Positions 43,382 to 52,237 of a stretch of DNA of 64,000 nucleotides are shown here, piece after piece (positions within the stretch are counted from its first letter, which is position 1; each line of letters opens with the position of its first letter). Under the pieces are notes generated by a model. That model was not told the origin of the DNA. It made no database searches and worked only from the letters and a program-made list of their open reading frames with translations. A program made the position numbers and the translations under genes. Origin of the DNA: Eubacteriaceae bacterium Marseille-Q4139 (GTDB lineage Bacteria > Bacillota > Clostridia > Lachnospirales > Lachnospiraceae); the NCBI GenBank assembly GCA_018223415.1, contig JAGTTQ010000001.1:2019865-2083864 (forward strand), given 5' to 3'.

Positions 43382-44176
43382 ATGGTACGCTATTACAGAG
43401 AACTGACACGGCTTGAGATGGAGCAGGTCGACAAAGAGGAGACAGTGGTGATGATCCCTGTCGGCGCGCTGGAACAGCACGGGAACCAGTGCCCGCTTGG
43501 AACGGACGAGATCATTTCCGAGGCGACGGCCAGACGGATCAAGGAAGCCCTCGATAAGGAAATCCCGGACTATCCGATGTTGATTTTCCCGGCGCTTCCG
43601 GTGGGACTCAGCACAGAGCATGTAAATTTCTGCGGCTCCATCACCTTAAAGCCGGATACGTTTTATCACATGCTCTATGATATCTGCAAGGGGCTGGTTC
43701 ACCACGGCTTCAAAAAGATTGCCATGTTAAACTGCCACGGCGGCAATTCGCCGATTATCCAGGTTCTCAGCAGAGAGCTGAGGAGCGAGCTTGGAATCGC
43801 CGTTTTCATTATCAACTGCGGCGCATTCTTTGGAAATCCGGCCGTCAAGGCGACGGTTTCCGAGGGCAATGTCTGGGATTTCCACGGCGGCGAGATGGAG
43901 ACGGCCATGGTGATGGCGGAGCGGCCGGAGCTTGTGAAGCTTGAGACCTCCGAGGCCGGGATCCCGAAGAAATTCATGGGGAACAAGACGTTCACGGTCT
44001 ATGGCCCAATTACCATCGGCTGGGTTTCCGAGGAGTGGGTGACAGAGGACGGAAAGCCCATCGGCATCGGCGGCGACCCGAAGGGGGCCACGGCTGAAAA
44101 GGGGAACCAGATCTACGACAGCTTTGTGGAGTCCATCGTCGCGGGGCTTAAGGAAATCCGGGAGTGGAAGGACTGA
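43382..44176 (+). CDS. Creatininase-family amidohydrolase in the riboflavin-uptake operon
   Basis: 264 aa. Metal ligands of the creatininase fold are visible: MIPVGALEQHGNQCPLGTDE (E, H and D), NCHGGNSPI, and the late DFHGGEMETAM with H and E. Family members include creatininase, MftE and the archaeal FAPy deformylase ArfB of riboflavin/F420 synthesis. Its place 12 bases after ribU, in the same FMN-controlled transcript, suggests action on a flavin or a flavin-derived amide, but that is inference. The SD is weak, so translation probably depends on coupling to ribU. Confidence 0.85.
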   Translation: MVRYYRELTRLEMEQVDKEETVVMIPVGALEQHGNQCPLGTDEIISEATARRIKEALDKEIPDYPMLIFPALPVGLSTEHVNFCGSITLKPDTFYHMLYDICKGLVHHGFKKIAMLNCHGGNSPIIQVLSRELRSELGIAVFIINCGAFFGNPAVKATVSEGNVWDFHGGEMETAMVMAERPELVKLETSEAGIPKKFMGNKTFTVYGPITIGWVSEEWVTEDGKPIGIGGDPKGATAEKGNQIYDSFVESIVAGLKEIREWKD

Positions 44177-44310
44177 TGCGGAAGCTGGGCTGAAAACGGG
44201 ACAGGCAGGCGCGTAAAGCGGGCAGGCCGGTTTTGTAAAGCGAAAGTTTCGGCAGAGGACTTGCGGCGGCCGGACGGTTGTGCTAAACTAAATGACAGCA
44301 AGCTGATATG

Positions 44311-44459
44311 AGCACCAGTGCGCGTGGACGCCTGGTGCTCTTTGTTCCATAGGAAAGGGAACAAAGAGCCTTTCAGCGGGTCGCACTGCGGCGGAGAGGA
44401 AGAATGCCGCTTGCGCGGCCCGCCGCAGGCGGAGAATCTCGCAAGCGAGATTCTTTTTT
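44311..44459 (+). repeat. Dispersed repeat, copy A
   Basis: Structured stretch: AGCACCAG/CTGGTGCT (44311-44338), GCTCTTTGTTCC/GGAACAAAGAGC (44337-44348/44358-44369), then the 60-base core 44383-44442 shared with 17878-17937 and 61385-61444. The right end is AGAATCTCGC-AA-GCGAGATTCT then TTTTT, a terminator-shaped hairpin. It fills the gap between the creatininase gene and sua5; nothing else is seen in 44177-44310. Confidence 0.85.
44433..44459 (+). terminator. Terminator at the end of repeat copy A
   Basis: Ten-base perfect stem with a two-base loop followed by five T; it would end the ribU-creatininase transcript. Confidence 0.75.
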
Positions 44460-44484
44460 ATGAACTGAAAAAGAAGGAAGACAG

Positions 44485-45540
44485 ATGGTAACAAAAGTTG
44501 TAAAAATAAAAGATGTGAAAAAACCGGAGGACGGCGAGCTTTTGGAGGCGGCGGGGATTCTCCGTTCCGGCGGGCTTGTGGCCTTTCCGACAGAGACGGT
44601 TTACGGCCTCGGCGGCAATGCCCTGAATAAAGAGGCGGCCGGGAAAATTTATGCGGCAAAGGGGCGGCCGTCGGACAACCCGTTAATTGCCCATATTTCC
44701 TGCATGGAAGAGCTGTTTCCGTTAATCAAAGAGCTTCCGGAGGCAGGAAGAAAGTTAGCCGAAGCATACTGGCCGGGGCCGCTTACGATGATTCTAAAAA
44801 AGAGCGGTCTTGTGCCTTATGAGACCACCGGCGGCCTCGATACGGTGGCCGTCCGCATGCCGTCGGATGCCGTTGCGAACCGGCTGATCCGCCTGGCAGG
44901 CGTCCCCGTGGCGGCTCCAAGTGCCAACACCTCCGGACGGCCGAGCCCGACGATGGCCGGGCATGTGCTTGAGGACATGGACGGGAAAATTGAGATGATT
45001 ATCGACGGCGGCCCTGTGGGAATCGGCGTGGAGTCGACGATTGTCGACGTGTCCGGCGAGGTTCCGACGCTTTTGAGGCCGGGCGCCGTCACCATGGAGA
45101 TGCTTCGGGAGCTTCTTGGCCATGTGGAGATCGACCCGGCGATTCTGGGGCCGATGAAAGAGGGCATGCGGCCAAAGGCGCCGGGCATGAAATACCGCCA
45201 TTATGCGCCGGCGGCGGAGATGACGCTGGTGGAAGGCGGCATGGAGCAGGTCGTGGACTTCATCCGGGAGGCCGCAAAAAAGGCGGAAAAAGAAGGGAAA
45301 CGTGTCGGGATTATCTGTACCGAGGAGAGCAAAGGCCTTTATCCCACGGGGATTCTGGAGGTCATCGGGAGCCGCAGCCACGAGGAGACCGTGGCCCACA
45401 ATTTATTTGCGGTGTTGAGGAAATTTGATGAGCTTCAGGTGGACTGCATTTTTTCGGAGAGCTTTTCCGGCGACCGGCTGGGACAGGCCATCATGAACCG
45501 GCTCTGCAAGGCGGCCGGATACCATATCGTCAACGTATAG
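44485..45540 (+). CDS. ywlC: L-threonylcarbamoyladenylate synthase (Sua5/YwlC)
   Basis: 351 aa. N-terminal YrdC domain (about 10-205): GGLVAFPTETVYGLG, KGRPSDNPLIAHI, the nucleotide-site APSANTSGRPSPT, and STIVDV. A C-terminal Sua5 domain (about 225-345, PGMKYRHYAP) makes it the long form. It makes threonylcarbamoyl-AMP for t6A37 of ANN-decoding tRNAs. The next gene follows after 11 bases. Confidence 0.95.
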   Translation: MVTKVVKIKDVKKPEDGELLEAAGILRSGGLVAFPTETVYGLGGNALNKEAAGKIYAAKGRPSDNPLIAHISCMEELFPLIKELPEAGRKLAEAYWPGPLTMILKKSGLVPYETTGGLDTVAVRMPSDAVANRLIRLAGVPVAAPSANTSGRPSPTMAGHVLEDMDGKIEMIIDGGPVGIGVESTIVDVSGEVPTLLRPGAVTMEMLRELLGHVEIDPAILGPMKEGMRPKAPGMKYRHYAPAAEMTLVEGGMEQVVDFIREAAKKAEKEGKRVGIICTEESKGLYPTGILEVIGSRSHEETVAHNLFAVLRKFDELQVDCIFSESFSGDRLGQAIMNRLCKAAGYHIVNV

Positions 45541-45551
45541 GAGGGGAAAAG

Positions 45552-46040
45552 ATGTCGGACAAAAGAACAAATTACATTACCTGGGACGAGTATTTCATGA
45601 GCGTGGCGAAGCTGGCGGCCATGCGCTCCAAGGACCCCAGCACGCAGGTGGGCACCTGCATCGTGAGCCAGGACAACAAAATCCTGTCCATGGGCTACAA
45701 CGGATTCCCGAAGGGCTGCTCCGATGACACGTTTCCGTGGGGAAAGGGCGACCCGGATCCGTACAATGAGAAGTATCTGTATGTGACCCACAGCGAGCTC
45801 AACGCGATTCTCAATTACCGCGGCGGGAGCCTGGAGGGAAGCAAGCTTTATGTCACCCTGTTCCCGTGCAACGAGTGCGCCAAGGCCATTATCCAGGCCG
45901 GCATCAAGACCCTTGTCTATGAATGCGACAAGTACGCGGACACACCGTCCACAAAAGCGTCCAAGCGGATGCTGGATGCGGCCGGAGTGCGGTATTACAA
46001 ATACAACGCGACGGGAAGAAAGATTGAATTTATGGTATAG
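45552..46040 (+). CDS. dCMP deaminase (ComEB-like)
   Basis: 162 aa. Cytidine-deaminase fold with zinc ligands H80 and catalytic E82 in THSELNAI and cysteines C106 and C109 in FPCNECAKA. The insertion CSDDTFPWGKG is typical of dCMP deaminases and ComEB. It converts dCMP to dUMP for thymidylate synthesis. GAGGGGAAAAG precedes the ATG. Between sua5 and the radical SAM gene with gaps of 11 and 14 bases, so a shared operon. Confidence 0.93.
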   Translation: MSDKRTNYITWDEYFMSVAKLAAMRSKDPSTQVGTCIVSQDNKILSMGYNGFPKGCSDDTFPWGKGDPDPYNEKYLYVTHSELNAILNYRGGSLEGSKLYVTLFPCNECAKAIIQAGIKTLVYECDKYADTPSTKASKRMLDAAGVRYYKYNATGRKIEFMV

Positions 46041-46054
46041 GAGCCGAGGAGAAG

Positions 46055-47800
46055 ATGAAATTTCTGCTGGCGGCAATCAACGCAAAATACATCCATTCCA
46101 ACCCGGCCGTGTACAGCCTGCGCGCCTACGCAAAGGAGCGTCTCCCAGAGGCAGACATCATGATCGGGGAATACACCATCAATCACAGGACGGATTCTGT
46201 TTTGCAGGATCTCTATGAAAAAAAGCCGGATTTTATCGGCTTTTCCTGTTATATATGGAACATCAGCCATGTGCTTGAGCTGGTGCATGATCTGCACAAG
46301 GTGCTGCCGGGCGTAAAGATCTGGCTCGGCGGGCCGGAGGTGTCCTTTGACGCAGAGGCGCTGCTTTTCCGGGAGCCGGATGTGGACGGCATCATGCGGG
46401 GAGAGGGCGAGGCCACGTTTTATGAGCTGGCATCGGCGCTCCTTGCGGCGGAAAACGGCGGGGAACCGGAGCTTTCTTCTATCGGCGGGATTACCTTCCG
46501 GACGGCGGACGGAAGTATAAAAGAAAATCCCGGACGCGCGCCGCTTCCCATGGACAGCCTGCCCTTCGCCTACGAGGACGTGACGGAATTTGAAAACAGG
46601 ATCATCTACTATGAGAGCAGCCGCGGCTGCCCCTTTTCCTGCAGCTACTGCCTGTCGTCCATCGACAAATCGGTGCGGTTCCGGAGCCTTGAGAACGTGA
46701 AGCGGGAGCTGGATTTCTTCCTGGAGCGGAAGGTGCCCCAGGTGAAGTTTGTGGACAGGACGTTCAACTGCCGGAGAGAACACACCATGGGGATCTGGCG
46801 TCACCTTCTGGAACACGACAACGGCGTCACGAATTTCCATTTTGAAATTTCGGCAGACCTTTTAAATAAGGAAGAAATTGCCCTGATCGGGGCCATGCGG
46901 CCTGGGCTGATTCAGCTTGAGATCGGCGTCCAGTCCACGAATTTACTGACGGTCGGGGAAATCCGAAGAACCATGAACTTAGAAAGGCTCAAATGGGCGG
47001 TGGAACAGGTCAGGCGGTTTCGGAACACCCACCAGCATCTGGATCTGATTGCGGGGCTTCCGTATGAGGGGATGGAAAGCTTCCTGCACTCCTTCGACGA
47101 GGTGTACCGAATGAAGCCGGATCAGCTCCAGCTTGGGTTTTTGAAGGTTTTAAAGGGCTCGTACATGGAAGAGCAGACGGAATGCTACGGGCTGAAATAC
47201 AGAATGACGCCGCCCTATGAGGTTTTGGCGACAAAATGGCTGGATTATGGGGACGTGATCCGGCTGAAGGCCATGGAAGAGATGGTGGAGGTTTACTATA
47301 ACAGCGGGCAGTTTACCCGCACGATGGAGCGGCTTTCGGAGAGCTTTTCCAGGCCGTCAGAGCTGTTTTTGCGGCTGGCGGATTATTACAGGGAAAACGG
47401 GCTTGACGGCGTAAGCCACAGCCGGCTTTCCAGATATGAGATTCTCTACGGGTTCATCCGGGAAAATGAGAAACAAAAAGAACGGCTTTCCGCTTTCCGG
47501 GACAGCCTGATGTATGATCTGTATCTGAGGGAGAATGCAAAGAGCCGTCCGTCCTTCGCCTCAGATCAGTCGCCGCATAAGGAAAAACTCCGCGCATTCT
47601 TTAAAATGGAAGAAAAGGCGCCGAGGTTCCTTGCGGGCTATGAGGGATATGACTCCAGGCAGCTTGCCAACATGGCGCACCTGGAATTTTTCGAGGACGG
47701 GACGGCCGTGGTTTTCGATTACCGGAACCGGGATCCGCTGGATCACAATGCGCTGGCCCTTCCGGTAAAAGATATGGAAGAGGCGGTTAACGTCCCATGA
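46055..47800 (+). CDS. B12-binding radical SAM protein (DUF4080 type)
   Basis: 581 aa. An N-terminal cobalamin-binding-like Rossmann domain (about 1-140, KIWLGGPEVSFDAE) precedes a radical SAM barrel with C192, C196 and C199 in RGCPFSCSYCLSS. The roughly 120-residue C-terminal extension matches DUF4080. There is no DxHxxG cobalamin motif in the N-domain, so B12 binding may be lost. Substrate unknown for this family. It ends convergent with the next gene, overlapping by 14 bases. Confidence 0.88.
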   Translation: MKFLLAAINAKYIHSNPAVYSLRAYAKERLPEADIMIGEYTINHRTDSVLQDLYEKKPDFIGFSCYIWNISHVLELVHDLHKVLPGVKIWLGGPEVSFDAEALLFREPDVDGIMRGEGEATFYELASALLAAENGGEPELSSIGGITFRTADGSIKENPGRAPLPMDSLPFAYEDVTEFENRIIYYESSRGCPFSCSYCLSSIDKSVRFRSLENVKRELDFFLERKVPQVKFVDRTFNCRREHTMGIWRHLLEHDNGVTNFHFEISADLLNKEEIALIGAMRPGLIQLEIGVQSTNLLTVGEIRRTMNLERLKWAVEQVRRFRNTHQHLDLIAGLPYEGMESFLHSFDEVYRMKPDQLQLGFLKVLKGSYMEEQTECYGLKYRMTPPYEVLATKWLDYGDVIRLKAMEEMVEVYYNSGQFTRTMERLSESFSRPSELFLRLADYYRENGLDGVSHSRLSRYEILYGFIRENEKQKERLSAFRDSLMYDLYLRENAKSRPSFASDQSPHKEKLRAFFKMEEKAPRFLAGYEGYDSRQLANMAHLEFFEDGTAVVFDYRNRDPLDHNALALPVKDMEEAVNVP

Positions 47801-48278
47801 CATTTGTATTGTAGGAATGGATATCGCCCTTCCAGACGCTCTCTACGGCATTCAGGCGGTCGGCGGTAAAGCGCATGTAAAGCTTGTCCTTCGGCGGCCA
47901 TTTTAAAATCATGTCGTACCGTTCTTCGGCGGTCATCTCGGTTTTGGAGAAGTAGATGTAAACAGTCCCCCGGGATTCCTTTCCGGCTCGGTGGAACAGG
48001 CCGCTTCCGATGACGCCGACTTCCGCGATTTCATCGAGGCGGAAAAACTTCAGGGTCTTTCCGAAAAGAGAGCGGCGGAAGCCGTCCGGCTCAATGGAAA
48101 TGACGGAGCCGCAGAGGGCCGAAGAATACGCAAAAATAGCTGCAAAAATAAAGAAAAAAACGGCAGGGACAACGGCGCCGGACAAAAGCAGGCTGGCTGC
48201 CGTAATCCCCAGAATCAGGCAGGTTGCAAGGTCAATGGCAAGCTTGAAAGGGTGGGTAAAGTAGCGTTTGATTTTCAT
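47787..48278 (-). CDS. Membrane protein with PH-like domain, unrecognised
   Basis: 163 aa. Two membrane helices (about 14-32 and 34-55) in a small N-terminal hairpin, then a beta-rich segment beginning SVISIEPDGFRRSLFG and LDEIAEVGVIG that resembles bacterial PH domains of YcxB/YdbT kind, and a helical tail. No catalytic motif. A single minus-strand gene among plus-strand ones, with 14 bases of tail-to-tail overlap with the radical SAM gene. Confidence 0.7.
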   Translation of the reverse strand: MKIKRYFTHPFKLAIDLATCLILGITAASLLLSGAVVPAVFFFIFAAIFAYSSALCGSVISIEPDGFRRSLFGKTLKFFRLDEIAEVGVIGSGLFHRAGKESRGTVYIYFSKTEMTAEERYDMILKWPPKDKLYMRFTADRLNAVESVWKGDIHSYNTNVMGR

Positions 48279-48438
48279 GAGTGATTCCCCCGGCTTTTCT
48301 GTAAGTGTTTAAGGAAATTATAATCAAGGGGGGAGGGAAAGTCAACTGGAAAGAGAGGGGCAGCCATCCCCTGTCCCGACGCGAAAGCCCCTGCTGAAAA
48401 TAACTGCAAAAAACTTAGGAAAAAAGGAGAGATACCCA

Positions 48439-49116
48439 TTGCAGGCTCCCAGAAAAGAGAAAGCCGCCGCCCGGGCGGCCCGCGTCCGCGAGATCCTGGC
48501 GCGGTTAGACGAACAATACGGGACAGAATACGTCTGTTACCTGAACCATGAGACGCCGTGGCAGCTTTTAATCGCTGTGATTTTAAGCGCCCAGTGCACG
48601 GATGCCCGCGTCAATCTTGTGACGGAGACGCTGTTTCAAAAATATGACTCGGTAGAAAAATTTGCCGAAGCCGATTTAAAGGAGCTGGAGCAGGACATCC
48701 ATTCCACCGGCTTTTACCATAATAAAGCAAAAAACATCATCGCCTGCTGCAAAACGCTGGTGGAGCAGTACGGCGGCGAGGTGCCGTCGGGACTTTCAGA
48801 GCTTACGTCCTTAGCCGGCGTCGGGCGGAAGACGGCCAACGTCATCCGCGGGAACATCTACCACGAGCCCAGCATCGTCGTGGACACCCACGTCAAGCGG
48901 ATTTCCAGAAAGCTCGGCCTCACAGAAAACGAAGACCCGGAAAAGATCGAGTATGACCTGATGGAGGTGCTTCCCGAAGATCACTGGATCCTCTGGAACA
49001 TCCATATCATTACCCTGGGAAGAACCATCTGCACAGCCAGGAAGCCGGACTGCGGCGGCTGCTTCTTAAAGGATCTCTGCCCGGCGGCGGAGAGAAAGGA
49101 AGGAGGAAAGTCATGA
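48439..49116 (+). CDS. nth: Endonuclease III
   Basis: 225 aa from TTG 48439, with AAAGGAGA at about 48424-48430; no ATG fits. Helix-hairpin-helix LAGVGRKTANVI with the catalytic lysine, catalytic aspartate in VVDTHVKRIS, and the [4Fe-4S] loop CTARKPDCGGCFLKDLC (C-x6-C-x2-C-x5-C). It removes oxidised pyrimidines from DNA by glycosylase/AP-lyase action. The stop overlaps the start of the exonuclease gene. Confidence 0.96.
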   Translation: MQAPRKEKAAARAARVREILARLDEQYGTEYVCYLNHETPWQLLIAVILSAQCTDARVNLVTETLFQKYDSVEKFAEADLKELEQDIHSTGFYHNKAKNIIACCKTLVEQYGGEVPSGLSELTSLAGVGRKTANVIRGNIYHEPSIVVDTHVKRISRKLGLTENEDPEKIEYDLMEVLPEDHWILWNIHIITLGRTICTARKPDCGGCFLKDLCPAAERKEGGKS

Positions 49117-49862
49117 CGGAAAGCTATGTTGCGGTGGATTTAGAGACGACAGGGATCGGCGCCAGGCACGAAAAAATCCTGGAAATCGCCATGGTAAAGG
49201 TGATTGACGGGGCGGAAGCAGAGACGCTCCAGACGCTCGTGAACCCCCACCGGGAAATCCCGGAGCAGATTGTGGAGCTGACAGGCATTCGGGACGACAT
49301 GGTAAAAGACGCGCCGTCCATCGAGGAAGTCATCGAAAAGGCCCTGGAGTTCTGCGAGGGCTACCCGCTTCTCGGCCACCAGCTTATTTTTGATTACGGC
49401 TTTTTAAAGCAGGCGGCCGTCAATAAAAAGCTGCCGTTTGAGCGGGACGGCATCGATACCTTAAAGCTTTGCAGGCTCTTCATGCCGCCGGAGGAAAAGA
49501 AGAACCTCACAGCCGCATGCGCCTATTTCGGCATCCGCCAGGACACGGCCCACAGGGCCCTTTCGGACGCGGTTTCCTGCGGGCGGCTTTACGAGGAGCT
49601 AAAACGGCGGTTCGGGCCTGGGCATGAAGACCAGTTTCTGGAAAAACCATTGATTTACAAGGCAAAAAAGGAACGGACGGCCACAAAAAGGCAAAAAGAA
49701 CACTTGCAGGATTTATTAAAATATCATAGAATAAACATGACTGTCTGTCCGGATTTTATGTCGGGAAATGAGATCTCGAGAATGATCGACAGGATCATCT
49801 TCCAATATGGGAAAATTCCGGCGGCAGGACATGAGGGGGATAAATTTCCAAAATCAAGATAA
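49113..49862 (+). CDS. DnaQ-like 3'-5' exonuclease
   Basis: 249 aa. DEDDh exonuclease motifs: Exo I VAVDLETTGIG, Exo II HQLIFDYGFL, Exo III AHRALSDAVS. A C-terminal extension of about 70 residues (KKERTATKRQKEHLQ then MSGNEISRMIDRI) ends in a small basic domain also seen on Firmicute DnaQ-family proteins. It is not the PolC polymerase. ATG 49113 overlaps the nth stop, so the two DNA-repair functions are coupled. Confidence 0.9.
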   Translation: MTESYVAVDLETTGIGARHEKILEIAMVKVIDGAEAETLQTLVNPHREIPEQIVELTGIRDDMVKDAPSIEEVIEKALEFCEGYPLLGHQLIFDYGFLKQAAVNKKLPFERDGIDTLKLCRLFMPPEEKKNLTAACAYFGIRQDTAHRALSDAVSCGRLYEELKRRFGPGHEDQFLEKPLIYKAKKERTATKRQKEHLQDLLKYHRINMTVCPDFMSGNEISRMIDRIIFQYGKIPAAGHEGDKFPKSR

Positions 49863-49886
49863 AATGAATAAAAAGAGGTGAAGAAC

Positions 49887-50003
49887 GTGCTGAACATGAG
49901 AAATAACAAAACGAGAAAGCTGATATCTACGATTGTCATCGTTCTCGTGGTTCTGGCCATGGTAGTCCCGACAATCCTTGGGGCGCTGATGTCCATTTTC
50001 TAA
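49887..50003 (+). CDS. 38-aa single-pass membrane protein
   Basis: GTG 49887 with AGAGGTG about 7 bases upstream (an in-frame ATG is at 49896). A basic start (NMRNNKTRK) is followed by one hydrophobic helix (STIVIVLVVLAMVVPTIL) and a short tail, the build of small Firmicute proteins of the DUF4044 kind. It lies between the exonuclease and the VanW gene with no terminator, so it is co-transcribed. Function unknown. Confidence 0.65.
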   Translation: MLNMRNNKTRKLISTIVIVLVVLAMVVPTILGALMSIF

Positions 50004-50025
50004 TGCGGGATAAGAGGAGAAAAAT

Positions 50026-51639
50026 ATGAAAAAGAATATGTGGATTGCCGGGCTTGCCATGGCAGCGGCAGTCGGCATTGGAACACTGGCGCCGTTATCT
50101 GCCCGGGCGGAAGGACGGATTCCCGAGGGCGTTTCCGTCGGGGAGCTGGAGCTTTCCGGCATGACGGAGGAAGAGGCGAAGGCCAGGGTAAACGAATATG
50201 TGAATGAGAAGCTGTCCGGCACTATCGTTTTAACTGTGGACGGGAACGAGGTTTCTGCCAGCGCGGAAGAGCTGGGCTTAAGCTGGAGCAATCAGGACGC
50301 GGTGGAGGAAGCCCTTTCAGGGACGGAGATCAAAGGAAACCTGATCAAGCGGTATCTGAAAAAGAAAGAGCTGGAGACAAGGCCTGTAAACGTGGGCCTG
50401 GAAATGGCGGCTGACCAGGAAAAAATCTCCGCCTTTGTAAATGAAAGATGCGCGCCCTTTGTGACGGCGCCGAAGGATGCAACGATCACGAAAACCGACG
50501 GGCAGTTTGTGATTACTCCGGCGGAGACAGGAAAGACCGTGGACATCGCGGCGACCGAAAAAGCCTTAAGCGAGGCCCTGAATACGGGAACCGGCGGTAC
50601 CATCACCGTCGAGGCCGTGATTACCGAGCAGGAACCGGCTGTGACAGAAGAAGATCTGGAGACAATCCAGGATGTTTTGGGAACGTTTTCCACGGATTTC
50701 AGCAGCAGCTCGTCCTCCCGCGTGACGAATCTCCAGGTGGGCGCCGGAAAAATCAACGGCCATGTGCTGATGCCGGGCGAAGTGCTGTCGGGGTATGAAT
50801 GCATGCACCCGTTTACGGTAGCAAACGGCTACAAAGCAGCGACGGCCTATGAAAACGGCCGCTCTGTTGACAGCATCGGCGGCGGCGTGTGCCAGATTTC
50901 TACGACGTTATACAATGCATCGCTTCTGGCGGAGTTAGAGATTGTCCAGCGGCAGAACCACTCCATGACCGTGTCCTACGTGAAGCCGTCCATGGATGCC
51001 GCCATCGCCGGGACATATAAGGACTTAAAAATCAAGAATCCATACGACACGCCGATTTACGTGGAGGGCTATACCTCCGGAAAGACGCTGACCTTCACCA
51101 TCTACGGGAAGGAGACGCGGCCGTCCAACCGCACCATCGCCTTCGAGTCCGAGACGCTTCAGCGGATCGACCCCGGCGCACCGGCCGAGCAGGTGGACGC
51201 AAGCCTGGCTCCCGGCCAGCGTGTTCGCGTGCAGTCGGGCCATACGGGCGTAAAATCGCGGCTTTATAAATGCGTGTATGTGGACGGGGAATTAGAGGAG
51301 CGGACATTGCTTCATAACGATACCTACAACGCGTCCAAGGCCATCTACCGCGTCGGGCCGGCAGCCCCGGCCGTTGCAGAGCCGACGGAGACGGCACCTG
51401 TGGAGACGCCGCCTGCCGAAACACCGGCAGCAGAGACTCCGGCAGAAACACCGCCGGCAGGGCCTGGCTACGAGGGAGGCCCTGGCTTTGCGGGAGATTC
51501 CGGGTCTGCCCCGGAGACACCGGTTACAGATACGCCTGCCGGGCCGGCATCACCGGGACCGCAGCCATCACCTGAGACGCCTGCGCCGCAGCCGGAAACC
51601 CCGGCAGAGACCCCGGCGCCGCCCATATCCCCGATTTAG
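50026..51639 (+). CDS. VanW-family secreted protein with peptidoglycan-binding-like and Pro-rich domains
   Basis: 537 aa. Signal peptide 1-28 (cleavage near ARAEG). Two YoaR-like/PG_binding_4 regions follow (about 40-215), then the VanW domain (about 230-365) with VGAGKINGHVLMPGEVLSGY and IGGGVCQISTTLYNASLLAE, a G5-like beta domain (about 370-445), and a low-complexity tail of repeated ETP/PAETP units (about 450-537). VanW proteins are found in some vancomycin clusters but are widespread and not resistance determinants alone. Probably acts at the cell wall; the activity is not established. Confidence 0.85.
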   Translation: MKKNMWIAGLAMAAAVGIGTLAPLSARAEGRIPEGVSVGELELSGMTEEEAKARVNEYVNEKLSGTIVLTVDGNEVSASAEELGLSWSNQDAVEEALSGTEIKGNLIKRYLKKKELETRPVNVGLEMAADQEKISAFVNERCAPFVTAPKDATITKTDGQFVITPAETGKTVDIAATEKALSEALNTGTGGTITVEAVITEQEPAVTEEDLETIQDVLGTFSTDFSSSSSSRVTNLQVGAGKINGHVLMPGEVLSGYECMHPFTVANGYKAATAYENGRSVDSIGGGVCQISTTLYNASLLAELEIVQRQNHSMTVSYVKPSMDAAIAGTYKDLKIKNPYDTPIYVEGYTSGKTLTFTIYGKETRPSNRTIAFESETLQRIDPGAPAEQVDASLAPGQRVRVQSGHTGVKSRLYKCVYVDGELEERTLLHNDTYNASKAIYRVGPAAPAVAEPTETAPVETPPAETPAAETPAETPPAGPGYEGGPGFAGDSGSAPETPVTDTPAGPASPGPQPSPETPAPQPETPAETPAPPISPI

Positions 51640-51654
51640 GGAAGACAGTAAACT

Positions 51655-52236
51655 ATGAGAAAGATTGCAAGAGAGCCGAAGGGAGCCGGGTGCTTTTCGC
51701 CGGGCGAAGACCTGGTGATTGCGGGAGCCGTCGGGAAGGCCGGCGTGCTCGAAGCCCTTTCGGCGAAACATGACGTTTTAGAGAACCGGTTCACAGCAGA
51801 TTTTTTAAGCCTGGCCGGGAAAAAAGCAATGGAACACCTGAACCTGACTCCGGAGTTTCTTCTGGCCTGCGGGGCTACAGAATGGGAGGAAGCGGCAGAG
51901 GGCGGCGTTTTCGCCGCCCTTTGGAATATTTCCGGGGCATACGGCCGCGGATTTTCCGTATCACTTTTGGATATCCCGGTGGAACAGGAATTCATTGAGG
52001 TCTGCGAGCTTTTCGACCTGAATCCTTACCGGCTCATGTCCGGCGAGTGCCTGATCCTTGCGGCCGACAACGGCGGCGATCTGGTGCGCGCGCTTAAAGA
52101 ACGCGGGATCCGGTCTGCCGTCGTCGGTAAAGTAGAGGCGGGCATTGCGAGGAAAATCATCGGCCCCGGCGGCACCGGGTACCTGGAGCGGCCGCAGCCC
52201 GATGAAACATACAAATTAAGACAACAGGAGGCATGA
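51655..52236 (+). CDS. Stand-alone AIR-synthase-related C-terminal domain protein
   Basis: 193 aa. The fold and motifs are those of the C-terminal half of the PurM/HypE/ThiL superfamily: LNLTPEFLLACGATEW, then the region DLNPYRLMSGECLILAADN close to the P[YF]xxxSSG-type element and VGKVEAG near the end. The N-terminal ATP-binding half with its DxD/GDD metal motifs is absent and the start has a proper context, so it is not a truncated gene end. A binding or regulatory role is likely. It lies two bases ahead of an Lrp-family regulator. Confidence 0.65.
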   Translation: MRKIAREPKGAGCFSPGEDLVIAGAVGKAGVLEALSAKHDVLENRFTADFLSLAGKKAMEHLNLTPEFLLACGATEWEEAAEGGVFAALWNISGAYGRGFSVSLLDIPVEQEFIEVCELFDLNPYRLMSGECLILAADNGGDLVRALKERGIRSAVVGKVEAGIARKIIGPGGTGYLERPQPDETYKLRQQEA

Positions 52237-52237
52237 C

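Noticed and set aside
51655..51700. A vancomycin-resistance cluster around the VanW gene
   Set aside because: No vanHAX, vanRS or D-Ala-D-Lac ligase genes are present; VanW proteins are common outside resistance loci.
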